This document shows, one piece after another, positions 43,084-52,529 of a DNA stretch of 64,000 nucleotides. Numbering within the stretch: position 1 is the first letter of the stretch; each line of letters starts with the position of its first letter. The DNA is from Eubacteriaceae bacterium Marseille-Q4139 (GTDB lineage Bacteria > Bacillota > Clostridia > Lachnospirales > Lachnospiraceae). The DNA lies in NCBI GenBank assembly GCA_018223415.1, contig JAGTTQ010000001.1:1957865-2021864 (forward strand), written 5' to 3'. A program made the translations under genes and the position numbers. The notes below the pieces were generated by a model. That model saw only the letters and a program-made list of their open reading frames with translations, did not search any database and was not told the DNA's origin.

Positions 43084-43106
43084 GGGGATAAGCAAATGAA
43101 ATAGAG

Positions 43107-43166
43107 AATAAGCAAAATTTTTGTTGGGTTATTAAAGGAAATAAGCAAAATGAGAGTTGGGTTATT
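43107..43166 (-). repeat. Tandem operator-like repeats
   Basis: Two 27-bp direct repeats (43107-43133 and 43140-43166): AATAAGCAAAAT, four variable bases, GTTGGGTTATT. Half-sites occur at 43038-43045 (GTTGGGTT) and near 43086-43097. They surround the promoter at 43055-43083; autoregulation by the encoded regulator is inferred. Confidence 0.65.
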
Positions 43167-43325
43167 GGGAGAGTTTGTTGGGAGAATGGAGAGGAAGAAC
43201 ATAGCCGCATCACATGCTTCAAACCTAACAGGCTGAGCAAACGGACATTTGCAGAGAAATCCATTTTCACCGGAATAAGCTATTTGTTCTATTGGCATGA
43301 TCTGCCAGATGGGCATTTTCAAGGA

Positions 43326-43418
43326 GACGCGTTCAAGACAATCCTCCCTTGCACGGCTGATCCGGTAAGGATAATTTGCTTTTGTGATACCGTGATTGGC
43401 ACACAACTGACAATACTC
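43326..43418 (-). pseudogene. Possible IS66-type TnpA remnant
   Basis: Minus-strand peptide CANHGITKANYPYRISRARE resembles the helix-turn-helix part of IS66 accessory protein TnpA. Neither ends nor other transposase genes are visible. Weak call. Confidence 0.28.
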
Positions 43419-43467
43419 ATGTTAGCCAGACAGCTGATTTGAATAGCTCATTCCTAAAGACGGCATT

Positions 43468-43494
43468 GTTCAGAAATCATAGCGGTTTCTGAAC
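43468..43494. repeat. 9-bp inverted repeat
   Basis: GTTCAGAAA / TTTCTGAAC, loop 9 nt, in the 787-bp gene-poor stretch 43023-43809. Confidence 0.5.
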
Positions 43495-43516
43495 GTATAG
43501 ATTTGTCCCTATATGC

Positions 43517-43551
43517 AGGTATCAAAAGTTAAGGCTTAACTTTTAATACCT
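43517..43551. repeat. 35-bp near-perfect palindrome
   Basis: Arms of 17 bp (43517-43533 and 43535-43551) around one base with a single mismatch; core AAAAGTTAAG-g-CTTAACTTTT. No T tract; could be a protein-binding site or relic of a mobile element end. Confidence 0.65.
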
Positions 43552-43660
43552 ATGATTGAAATATAGCCTATTGTCTCATATATTATCATACTGGTCGAGG
43601 TACGTACTATCTACAACTTACGGCATATCACTTAGCTATTTCCCTCCTAGTAGACCGGCA

Positions 43661-43688
43661 AAACAAAAGACGTTGCCCGAAAGCAACC
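43661..43688 (-). terminator. Probable terminator of the leftward glycan operon
   Basis: Minus-strand GTTGC-tttcgg-GCAAC followed by TTTTGTTTT, about 120 bp after the GtrB-like gene. Confidence 0.5.
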
Positions 43689-43809
43689 CCTTTTGAAACA
43701 TTCACCACGCGCAAACGGCGTATTTATATGTTTTTTGAATTTTTATTGGAAGTCTACCCGCGTGTATTTGATAGTTTTTAGCGGGGATCCCTGTGGTTAA
43801 TTTGCTGAA

Positions 43810-44781
43810 TCATTGTTCTTCGAAAGTACACTCGTATTTTTCTGATGATTGTACAATATTCGTCTCTGCGCATATATAAATTGGACGATTTTTGCTTTCC
43901 AAATATAGTTTAGATATGTATTCGCCCAAGATACCAAGGCACAATAATTGAAGTCCTCCAACCAGAAGAACAATACAGACCAATGACGGCCAACCAGCAA
44001 CAGGATCTCCATACATAAGAGTTCGCAGTATGATGAAAAAAATAAACGCAAAAGCAACAATACAACACAAAACACCCAAAACGGCAGCGATTGCTAACGG
44101 AACTGTAGAAAACGCGACAATTCCTTCGAGACTATATAAAAATAATTTGCCGAAAGACCATTTTGTTTGCCCGGCAGCCCTCTCTACATTTTCAAATTCC
44201 AACCATTTTGTTTTATAACCAACCCACCCAAATAAACCTTTTGAAAAACGATTATATTCTTTCATTGATATTAATGAATTAACAAACTGCCTTGTCATAA
44301 GACGATAGTCACGAGCACCATCTACTATTTCCGTTTTGGAAATTTTATTTATTAATTTGTAAAAGCAACGTGCAAAAAAAGAACGAATTGGTGGCTCACC
44401 TTTTCTTGTCACTCTTCTTGTTGCTACCGAATCATAATGCTCTTCGGTAATATATCTGAGCATTTGGGGCAATAATTGCGGCGGATCTTGTAAATCAGCA
44501 TCCATAATAGCGACATAGTCTCCACTGGAAGCTTTTAAACCAGCATAAATAGCCGCTTCCTTACCAAAATTTCGAGAAAATGAAATATACTTTATATCAC
44601 TATTTTTTTGCGCCAAATTTTTTATTATGCTTAAGGTATTATCCTTTGAGCCGTCATCGACAAAAAGGATTTCAAAAGAATATTCTGATATACTTTTTTG
44701 TACATTTGAAATTGCCCGATAGAAAAGTGGCAAAGATTCTTCTTCGTTATAGCATGGAACAATAATTGAAACTAGCGACAT
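43810..44781 (-). CDS. GtrB-like polyprenyl-phosphate glycosyltransferase
   Basis: About 323 residues from the ATG at 44781 (AGG site). GT2 domain (SIIVPCYNEEESLPLFY, FVDDGSKDNT, MDADLQDPPQ, RNFGKEAAIYAG) followed by two C-terminal membrane helices, the design of GtrB/DPM1 enzymes that load one sugar onto undecaprenyl phosphate. The next upstream gene encodes a GtrII-type membrane transferase that would use that lipid donor outside the cell. Confidence 0.85.
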   Translation of the reverse strand: MSLVSIIVPCYNEEESLPLFYRAISNVQKSISEYSFEILFVDDGSKDNTLSIIKNLAQKNSDIKYISFSRNFGKEAAIYAGLKASSGDYVAIMDADLQDPPQLLPQMLRYITEEHYDSVATRRVTRKGEPPIRSFFARCFYKLINKISKTEIVDGARDYRLMTRQFVNSLISMKEYNRFSKGLFGWVGYKTKWLEFENVERAAGQTKWSFGKLFLYSLEGIVAFSTVPLAIAAVLGVLCCIVAFAFIFFIILRTLMYGDPVAGWPSLVCIVLLVGGLQLLCLGILGEYISKLYLESKNRPIYICAETNIVQSSEKYECTFEEQ

Positions 44782-45009
44782 TCTCATTACCTAATATATA
44801 GCAAACTATATATTTTTCCTTTCCGTATATGATTCGATTATCGTTTTGGGGTTAAAAAATTTAATTTTCATACATAGCGATGTCAATTAAACACTACTCA
44901 TACTAGATACATCTTTGCTCTCCAACAACGTGACAATATATATATATATAACTGCTTTTCGTTGCTGTAATACTTTTACACAAGCAAGATATAGTGCCCT
45001 CTACCCAAA

Positions 45010-46500
45010 TCAGTACTTGATCCAGTATAAGGTGTCATTCACAAAGATCAATTGTTCTTCCGGAATAAATGTATCCCAATTTTTTCTATCCGGCAAAAAG
45101 CCAACTAACGAAGAATCAAAAACGACTTTCTCATAGGCCGTGTTATTATAATAATTAATTGCATTCACATCTCCCCAATCAACACAGTAGCATTTTGTGT
45201 TAGTATCATATTTTACAAAAGATATGCCAGGATATGAGTATGATGGATTACTATCAAACGTGGTTCCTATTTTTTTTATATTTATAGTTGTTTCTTTTTC
45301 ATATTGTTGTATCTGCTCTTGGATTTCCAATGCCGTTTTTTTATCTAAATAGTTGGATATAAAATGGTTAAGTCCAATCGTATGAATAGTAAATATATTA
45401 GCAGTTAGCATCACAAGAATCATTATAACGATATATACATTTTTACCAGATGAATTTTTACTATATGCAAAACTAATGATAGCCAAAAACGAAAAAGCAG
45501 AAAAAAACGCAACCATAGTTCTAGGCGCAAACCAGAGATTTTGTGAAACTAAATGAGGGGTAAAAATTATTGCATAAAATAGTAAACTAAAAAATGAAAA
45601 GTACAGCAGTTTTTTCAAGCTTACTTTTTCATCCTTTATCAATATCCAGTACATTACTCCACCCAAAGTAATCATAGAAACTGTTAACACCAAGGGCGGA
45701 AAAAAACCATTCCCATTATACAGAAGATGAAATTGCAGTTTTAGTAATTGTTTAGTGTTTGAAAGTAAATTATTTAGCGAAAGTGAAGCAACTCGCGCTT
45801 CTGAGGTTCTGGTAAGAAACTTTTGGGATATTAGTAAAAACAGACAACTTATCCCCATGACAAAAATAGTTTTTAAAATTATTTTATTATTAGTTTTATT
45901 AAAATTAAAATTTTCCTTTAAGCACAAATAAAGAAAAACAAAAATACCAAAAAAAGCAAATGTAGCTTGGTAACAAAAAAGAGACATTGTTAATAATGTA
46001 ATTGAAATCATAAGATTTATTAGTCGGGTATTTTTTATCCAAACAAAAATGGCAACCATACATAAAAGAAGGCTAATGGCATAAAAAAGGGTCGTTTCCG
46101 GATAAAGAAACCATTCCAAAATAAAAGTATTGCAAAAAGAAATACTTATTGATAACGCAAGCCAATACAAATTACATTTTTTGTTTCGCTTATTAAGTGC
46201 TTTCGCAATAAGCCCTGTCAAAAAATATATACATAAAGATATTGATATAATAAGTGAAAACGTAAGAATCTTTTGGTTCGAAACCAAATTAAACTGTATA
46301 TTGTTCAAAAGAAGAGTGACAATATAGTTTAAATATCTCGCATTTCTAATTTGTATATCCGGGTCTTCATTATAATATACACTATATGAGTCCACGGAAA
46401 AATGTAGGTTCAGAAACATACCAAAAGAAACAAAAACTACCAAAAAGCTAAAAATCAACACGCCATAATTTATTGGAGTTTTTTTCGCTATACTTTTCAT
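45010..46500 (-). CDS. GtrII-like membrane glycosyltransferase
   Basis: 496 residues from MKSIAKKTPIN (ATG at 46500, GGGGA upstream); adjacent to the stop of the GT2-HAD gene. About ten membrane helices with an extracellular YSVYYNEDPDIQIRNARYLN loop and a C-terminal globular part. Pattern fits GtrII/GT-C enzymes that transfer sugar from polyprenyl phosphate to an exported glycan. Very AT-rich. The gap 44788-45009 has only AT-rich sequence, including a TA run near 44937. Confidence 0.65.
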   Translation of the reverse strand: MKSIAKKTPINYGVLIFSFLVVFVSFGMFLNLHFSVDSYSVYYNEDPDIQIRNARYLNYIVTLLLNNIQFNLVSNQKILTFSLIISISLCIYFLTGLIAKALNKRNKKCNLYWLALSISISFCNTFILEWFLYPETTLFYAISLLLCMVAIFVWIKNTRLINLMISITLLTMSLFCYQATFAFFGIFVFLYLCLKENFNFNKTNNKIILKTIFVMGISCLFLLISQKFLTRTSEARVASLSLNNLLSNTKQLLKLQFHLLYNGNGFFPPLVLTVSMITLGGVMYWILIKDEKVSLKKLLYFSFFSLLFYAIIFTPHLVSQNLWFAPRTMVAFFSAFSFLAIISFAYSKNSSGKNVYIVIMILVMLTANIFTIHTIGLNHFISNYLDKKTALEIQEQIQQYEKETTINIKKIGTTFDSNPSYSYPGISFVKYDTNTKCYCVDWGDVNAINYYNNTAYEKVVFDSSLVGFLPDRKNWDTFIPEEQLIFVNDTLYWIKY

Positions 46501-46501
46501 T

Positions 46502-49500
46502 TTATTTTCCCCACAAAATATGATAAATTTTTTTGCACAATTTAAAAAGCAATGGCCTACCCTGCAGTTTATACCATAATTTAACTCGTAGAGCTTCACG
46601 CTCTAGGCATAGTAAAATCAATCCTTGAATAATGCAGCTTTTTCCCTGTAATCGTTCGTTCAGCATATCGCCAAATGTAAGCTGAGGGAGTGGCGAAGCA
46701 ACAGCAATTCGATAATTTTGATTGTATTCATTATACTGTTGGCGCAAAAAATCAGAGATTTTCAGCTCTGTACGTGCGCCATACACGGTATCCTCAAAAA
46801 AAGAAGCATCAAAAATTTTCAGATCTTCAGATTTCATATAGCGCAGTGCTCCTTCATATGGGTATGAAACTTCCGTAGATTTCAAAGGAAGTTCTTTATA
46901 ATGATTTTGAAATACCTTTTTAAAATCTTTTATAAAATCTAAAGTCCCTTCCTGAATTTTATGAACTATGAAAGTATCTTGATATTCTTTTAATTGCATT
47001 TCGAAAAGAGGAACAGCCATTTTTTCAACGGACCATTCAAAACCAATACAAGAAGGTTCAACGGACGAGAAAATATGTTCTCTAATTAGTCCTGTCATAC
47101 ATGGAGTAAAATCATAAAAGGAATGAATTCTAAAGTCGTGTTGAATACTTTCTACTTGATATTGTTTATTGTCTGAATGAATAAAAAATACATCGATACC
47201 ACGCCCGGCCGCTTCAGAAATTGCCCCCTGAATTCGGCCGCTATATCCCATGTCAACGGTTGCTGTATTTTCTGATATTTGAGTATAATATGCTGCGCAC
47301 TTATTTTTGGCTTCTTGGTGCTTTTTCGCGTCATATGCATAAATAAGAAATGCCGTAATAAATCGGTAATACTGTTCTTTATCTTTGAAACAAGACGTTT
47401 CCCTCATATTTAATTCATGCAAAATATCAATCAAAACAGATTGAGAACCATCCTTTATCGCAAAATCTAAAATTTCCAGCAGTGTTTCTGGTGTATGATT
47501 TCTTATTTCGATGGGCATATCATAAAAGTCATACGGAGACTTTAAAATGTAGGGCATTAACGCTCTGCGGGAAGTATATAGGTATTCTGCTTGAGGCGCA
47601 TTCGGATATAATTCTTTTAATTGTTCATATACAAGCATCGGAAGGTAGCCATCACGGGATGTAAAGTATAGTTTTGAATACCCATAATTCCTGCTTTCTT
47701 CAATTAACCATTTGACAAATCCCAGCAAATGCATTCCAACAGGATAGTACCCAATAAAATAAGGGTCGGCATTAAAATCACTTTCTTTATTGAAAAATCT
47801 GTACGGGTTATCAAAATATTTATTTGCAGCCAATGCCAATAAAGCTCCATAACCAATCGAGTCTTTATACTTTTTACGATTAACTATATCTGCGCACGCA
47901 TAATCCCCGATAAAAGCGCATGCATTCGTCTGCACTCCTTGAATTTTATTTTCCATGGTCTCTATTGCCTTAGGAAGAAAAAACGTTTGAATCCCCAAAG
48001 CTTTAGGCCTTTCAATATCATTATTCCAGGTGTCGCCAATATGGAGCATGTGCTCGCCACTAATTTTTAAAGATTTTAATATATAGCGAAAAAGATTGCC
48101 GGTAGTTTTAGTTAAGCCAATATCTGAAGAAAGGAATAGGTATTTATATTCCCTATATTCAAATTTCTCCAATATTTCAACTATTGTGCTTCTATCCAAA
48201 TACATATCCGAAGTTAAAATAATATTTTTCCCCAGGCTAACAGTAAAATCAAATAATTCTTTCCCTGCCTTTCTGATCGATAAAAAGTTCTCTTCTAATT
48301 TAATTTCTGTTTGCATTAGTTCTTTCGCTATTGTTTCAGGTATTTTGTAGTACTCGGAAATTACAAGGTAAATTTCTTCTAAAAGAATATCTTCTCTTTT
48401 AGGTGCAAGTTTCCCCCACTTTTCACGTGCTAATTTCTCTCCTTCAATACGAATTTCCTTGAACGAAGCATTTGTATCCATTTTTTTTCGATATAAGGGA
48501 TCTAAGAAAGAGAATAGATCTTCAGGCTTATAGAATGGACGAACAATTAGTGTGTCAAATATATCAAAACTGATCCATTCATTTCTTTCCTCGGCAATTA
48601 TATCTTTTACGTACTCTAAGCCGCCAGTCCATTCAACCATTTGAGAATTAAAAAAATGGTCCTTATATTGTATTTTTTCCTCCAGATTTGGTTCGAGCTG
48701 TTCGATCAATTTGAAGGCACTTTCCTTTTCGGCGCCGCTATACGTTGATTGTGCATGATTTTTCCACATTTTAGCATAATATTTCCGAAAATTGTTATAA
48801 TGTGAAATAAGAGTTTCATCTGCAAACTGCGATTCCAGGAAATTCTTTACAAAATCAAATACGGTAATGATGTCATTTAAATTCTTCTTAAATTTTTCAA
48901 TCGGTATATTGGAGGAATTGGTTGACGCATTTTCATTCTCACAGTAAAAATAAGCATCATTCTCAACAGAAGCTACGCAATTAGCAAAATAGAAAAGTAC
49001 AGAAGAGAATGCGATATCCTCTGTCATTATGACATGCGTATTAATCCTTTCAAAATAGCTGATTGCCTGTTCCCATAAATTCTTACGGTAAATTTTATTC
49101 CAGATAGTGTGCCAGGAATAGCACAAACCCTCCTGTTCCCAAAATTTTGTGCGCACTGCTTCATGGCCACGAATCGTAGGGAAGCGAAGACTGATATCAT
49201 GAAAGTTATATATCCAGTGTGAACCGTCTATCTTCTCTATTACAGTTCTGCCTATAACAATATCGGCGCCTTCCTCTTCTGCTTTGCATATCATTTTTCG
49301 ATAAAAGTCCCTAGTCACATAATCGTCGCTGTCTAGGAAAGCAATGAAATTTCCGCTTGCCTGGCGGTATCCCGTCAGCCTTGCCAAAAAAAGTCCTCTA
49401 TTTTTTTCATGTTTCAGATATTTTAGGGAAAAAAACTTGTCTTTATATCTTTCGATAATTTCATCCGTGTTTCCCGGAGAACAATCGTTTACCACGATTA

Positions 49501-49600
49501 CTTCTATTTGCTTCAAACTTTGTTTTAAAACACTATCCAAGCAACGATCCAAAAAAGCTTCCGTATTATATACAGGAATTATCAATGAAAGGACTGGCAT
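46502..49600 (-). CDS. GT2-HAD-glycan domain protein (right)
   Basis: 1,032 residues; GGAGG before the ATG at 49600. Same three-part architecture as the protein at 28114: GT2 (LSLIIPVYNTEAFL, FLDSDDYV), HAD (FDIFDTLIVR, LTSDMYL, HIGDTWNNDIERP) and the C-terminal glycan-associated domain (LYFTSRDGYLPML, VDMGYSGRIQG). Substitutions are spread over the whole length, unlike the near-identical neighbouring arm, so the two copies diverged long ago or came from different cassettes. Confidence 0.75.
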   Translation of the reverse strand: MPVLSLIIPVYNTEAFLDRCLDSVLKQSLKQIEVIVVNDCSPGNTDEIIERYKDKFFSLKYLKHEKNRGLFLARLTGYRQASGNFIAFLDSDDYVTRDFYRKMICKAEEEGADIVIGRTVIEKIDGSHWIYNFHDISLRFPTIRGHEAVRTKFWEQEGLCYSWHTIWNKIYRKNLWEQAISYFERINTHVIMTEDIAFSSVLFYFANCVASVENDAYFYCENENASTNSSNIPIEKFKKNLNDIITVFDFVKNFLESQFADETLISHYNNFRKYYAKMWKNHAQSTYSGAEKESAFKLIEQLEPNLEEKIQYKDHFFNSQMVEWTGGLEYVKDIIAEERNEWISFDIFDTLIVRPFYKPEDLFSFLDPLYRKKMDTNASFKEIRIEGEKLAREKWGKLAPKREDILLEEIYLVISEYYKIPETIAKELMQTEIKLEENFLSIRKAGKELFDFTVSLGKNIILTSDMYLDRSTIVEILEKFEYREYKYLFLSSDIGLTKTTGNLFRYILKSLKISGEHMLHIGDTWNNDIERPKALGIQTFFLPKAIETMENKIQGVQTNACAFIGDYACADIVNRKKYKDSIGYGALLALAANKYFDNPYRFFNKESDFNADPYFIGYYPVGMHLLGFVKWLIEESRNYGYSKLYFTSRDGYLPMLVYEQLKELYPNAPQAEYLYTSRRALMPYILKSPYDFYDMPIEIRNHTPETLLEILDFAIKDGSQSVLIDILHELNMRETSCFKDKEQYYRFITAFLIYAYDAKKHQEAKNKCAAYYTQISENTATVDMGYSGRIQGAISEAAGRGIDVFFIHSDNKQYQVESIQHDFRIHSFYDFTPCMTGLIREHIFSSVEPSCIGFEWSVEKMAVPLFEMQLKEYQDTFIVHKIQEGTLDFIKDFKKVFQNHYKELPLKSTEVSYPYEGALRYMKSEDLKIFDASFFEDTVYGARTELKISDFLRQQYNEYNQNYRIAVASPLPQLTFGDMLNERLQGKSCIIQGLILLCLEREALRVKLWYKLQGRPLLFKLCKKIYHILWGK

Positions 49601-49618
49601 GTTTTTTCTCCTCCACCT

Positions 49619-51259
49619 TTATTTTTTTCTCAAAAGTATTTTGAACACTTTATACTCTATGGTTTTTTGATATTTTTGTTGTAGGCTATCTATTGTATTG
49701 CATAAGCTTGCTTTTTCTGCTTCAAGTTGTTGTAATCTTAGATCTGACTCAAGAATTCGCTCTTCATGTTCTTTTTGCATGTCATCGTAGGCTGATTGGA
49801 TATCTGACAGATCGCTTTTTATTTGATTGATATATTCGTCTTTCTGAGAAATCACTTTATCATACATATCTTTTAATTTTGCTCTTTCTAATTCAAGATT
49901 TGAAATATAATCATCCTTTTCTTGTAAAGTTTTTCTATAGCCCTCTTCTACACGTTCTACCGTACTCTCTAATTGTTTTATATAGGTATTCTTTTTTTGA
50001 GTTTCGGCTGCATGTGCATTCTCCGTGTTTTCTTTTTCGCGCTCTAGTTTTAATATATAAGAATTTTTGCCATCTATAGTTTTTTGGTAGTCTCCTTGGA
50101 TGCATTTCACATCTGTTTCTAATTTCTTTATATATGCATCTTTTTCCAGGATAGTATCTGCATATGCATCTTTGACGCTCTGTTGCCCCAATTCGAGCTC
50201 TGAAATATAATTATTTTTCCCGTCTATTGTTTTTTGGTAATCTTCCTGTATCCGCTTTTTTTCATGTTTCAGCTCTTCTATATCGGCATCTTTCTGGGCA
50301 ACAATTTCTAAATAGGCGCCCTCTATATCCTTATTTTTAGCTTCTAAATTTGCGATATAATTATCTTTCCCATCTATTGTCCTCTGATAATCCTCACGTA
50401 CCTGCTCTACGGCATTTTCCAGTCTTGAAATATATAAATCTTTCTCCTGGGTACTTTTTTCGTATCGCCTTAAATGCGTATCTTTAATTTCTATCTGCTC
50501 TTTTAAACTGGAGATATAAAAGTCAGCATCCAAAAGTTTAAAATGAGCCTTTCTCATCTCATCTTTCAGTTCAACATCATAAGTATTGTTTAAGGCCTGA
50601 TAGTGGACCGGTACATAGCTATTCTTAAATTCTTCATAAGTTTCCTCACATAAAAATAGAATCCCCAGCCCCATGCTAAAATCAAATTGAAGATGATAAG
50701 GATTTTCCTCTGTTAATTCTCTCCAAAATTGACAGGAGCCCATCGTCTGGCCATCAATCTTATCCGGGCTAATGTCATGGAACAAAATTATCCCATCTTT
50801 TTTCACCTTATTTTTCCAAGTTACAAAATCATGTTGAACATCTTCATAATGGTGAGATCCATCAATATGGAGAAGATCTATGGTTTCGTCTCTAAAATGT
50901 GATACTGCCTCATCAAAGGTCATTCTTAACATCTTTACATATTTGTCTGAATAACAGGCATCTTTAACTTTGCAGAAATCATGATACGCGTCCTGCTGAT
51001 AATCTGTCTGCGTAAAATCGTCTCCCCGCCAGGTATCCACTCCATAAAAAACAGATAGTAGCTGGAAATCTTTAATGGCCTGAGCGATTGCAAAGGCAGA
51101 ACAACCATAATAGCTTCCCAATTCTACTACCGTATGCGGCTTCCAGTTTGCCATTAAGTCATAGATAAAATTTCTGTGCCCTGACCACGGGGAGTATCGA
51201 AGAAGGTCTACATTAATCTTATCGCATTCAAACTCTGGGCTATAATAATTCCATTTCAT
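49619..51259 (-). CDS. Methyltransferase with 25-residue coiled-coil repeats, long form
   Basis: 546 residues. The first 298 residues equal the short form except Ala91. The tail then carries about eight regular 25-residue units (DYQKTIDGKNNYISELELG; DAYADTILEKDAYIKKLE; EGYRKTLQEKDDYISNLELE) before a decayed end. The units fit a 7+7+11 coiled-coil periodicity. The tail is 56 residues longer than in the copy at 26625. If it works as a WbdD-like ruler, glycan chain length would differ between the two forms. Confidence 0.75.
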   Translation of the reverse strand: MKWNYYSPEFECDKINVDLLRYSPWSGHRNFIYDLMANWKPHTVVELGSYYGCSAFAIAQAIKDFQLLSVFYGVDTWRGDDFTQTDYQQDAYHDFCKVKDACYSDKYVKMLRMTFDEAVSHFRDETIDLLHIDGSHHYEDVQHDFVTWKNKVKKDGIILFHDISPDKIDGQTMGSCQFWRELTEENPYHLQFDFSMGLGILFLCEETYEEFKNSYVPVHYQALNNTYDVELKDEMRKAHFKLLDADFYISSLKEQIEIKDTHLRRYEKSTQEKDLYISRLENAVEQVREDYQRTIDGKDNYIANLEAKNKDIEGAYLEIVAQKDADIEELKHEKKRIQEDYQKTIDGKNNYISELELGQQSVKDAYADTILEKDAYIKKLETDVKCIQGDYQKTIDGKNSYILKLEREKENTENAHAAETQKKNTYIKQLESTVERVEEGYRKTLQEKDDYISNLELERAKLKDMYDKVISQKDEYINQIKSDLSDIQSAYDDMQKEHEERILESDLRLQQLEAEKASLCNTIDSLQQKYQKTIEYKVFKILLRKK

Positions 51260-51269
51260 CCAGTTCGCC

Positions 51270-52520
51270 TCACTCCATCGCTGTAATATTTAGGTTTTCC
51301 ATTTCCTGATTAAACACTCCAAAAATTGTTTTGCCATTAACAGAAGCGCTGATATGGATTGCATGGTTAATCCAACATTCTTCTACTTGATTCAATACCT
51401 CTATTCCATCTCCAATTCCGAGAGTAATGAAATAATCTCCCTCCCGGATTTCCGGCCAGCTAAACTCGAATGTTATTACACTGCTTCCTCTGTGCAGCAC
51501 AAATTGTTCCACGTGGGAAGTCAGGCTTGTCTGACCAAAAACTTCATTGCCGTACTTGTCTCGTACCTGATACCCAATAATTAAATTTTCCACCTCTCGT
51601 TTTGCATCAATCAGCATGGATATCTGAAAAAGGGAATTTTTCTGGCACGCTTCTCCAAAAGGAATTCCATCTACCTCATAATAAAATTTACGAATAATTA
51701 CATCCATATTACCGCTATATTGTTTTAGCTGTGGTATTTTGTAATTTTCAAAATCTGCCAATCCCTGACGAAGAACATTATCATTATGCTTTATTTCTCC
51801 CTGTTTCACCTGAAAATATCGGGTAAGTGCCTCCTGCGGCTCTCCATTAAAAATCAAATTTCCCTGATGCATCACAATAATTCGTCTGCAAAACTTTGTG
51901 ATTGCATTCAGATCATGTGAAACAATCAACACGGTTGATCTACCAGCAAGTTCACGAATTTTTTTGTAACATTTTTGCTGAAAAAAAATATCGCCTACAC
52001 TTAGCGCCTCATCCACAATTAAAATATCCGGTTCCACATTAATAGCTATTGAAAAAGCAAGCCGTACAAACATCCCTGACGAGTAGGTCTTTACTGGCTG
52101 ATAAATAAAATCCCCAATATCTGCAAAGTCTAAGATAGACTGTAACTTTTTATCGGTTTCTTCTCTGGAGTATCCCATCAACATGGAATTCAGATAAATA
52201 TTCTCCATGCCTGTGTACTCTGGATTAAATCCTGCTCCAAGTTCCAAAAGGGCCGATATCTTTCCCTGAATATTTATTTTTCCGGACGAAGGCGCAATTA
52301 CACCTGTAATAATTTTTAAAAGCGTTGATTTGCCAGAGCCATTTACGCCAATAATACCAACGCACTCCCCTTTTTCCACAGAAAAGGATATATTCTGCAA
52401 TGCACAAAAATTTGTATGGTAAGATTTCCCATCTAAAGAGAGAATCTCCCGCACCTTATCCTTTCTATTTTTATAAAGAGGATATGTTTTGCTGAGTTCA
52501 TTAACCTCTATCACATTCAT
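51270..52520 (-). CDS. wzt: Wzt-like ABC ATPase (right arm)
   Basis: Protein identical to that at 25364: Walker A GVNGSGKST, signature YSSGMFVRLAFS, and a C-terminal glycan-recognition domain. Being identical while the downstream ruler differs, it would have to recognise the same capped terminus from both assemblies. Confidence 0.88.
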   Translation of the reverse strand: MNVIEVNELSKTYPLYKNRKDKVREILSLDGKSYHTNFCALQNISFSVEKGECVGIIGVNGSGKSTLLKIITGVIAPSSGKINIQGKISALLELGAGFNPEYTGMENIYLNSMLMGYSREETDKKLQSILDFADIGDFIYQPVKTYSSGMFVRLAFSIAINVEPDILIVDEALSVGDIFFQQKCYKKIRELAGRSTVLIVSHDLNAITKFCRRIIVMHQGNLIFNGEPQEALTRYFQVKQGEIKHNDNVLRQGLADFENYKIPQLKQYSGNMDVIIRKFYYEVDGIPFGEACQKNSLFQISMLIDAKREVENLIIGYQVRDKYGNEVFGQTSLTSHVEQFVLHRGSSVITFEFSWPEIREGDYFITLGIGDGIEVLNQVEECWINHAIHISASVNGKTIFGVFNQEMENLNITAME

Positions 52521-52529
52521 TCTAATCAC

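Noticed and set aside
43023..43406. Upstream extension of the Schlafen-like regulator to a 607-residue protein
   Set aside because: The extension crosses the promoter and operator repeats, and a good ribosome site precedes the ATG at 43022.
44930..44960. TA dinucleotide run as a phase-variable repeat
   Set aside because: Short, outside any gene or recognisable promoter spacer.
49619..50365. CRISPR-like array suggested by regular 75-bp periodicity
   Set aside because: The repeats are in frame, imperfect and encode a coiled coil; no spacers or cas genes.
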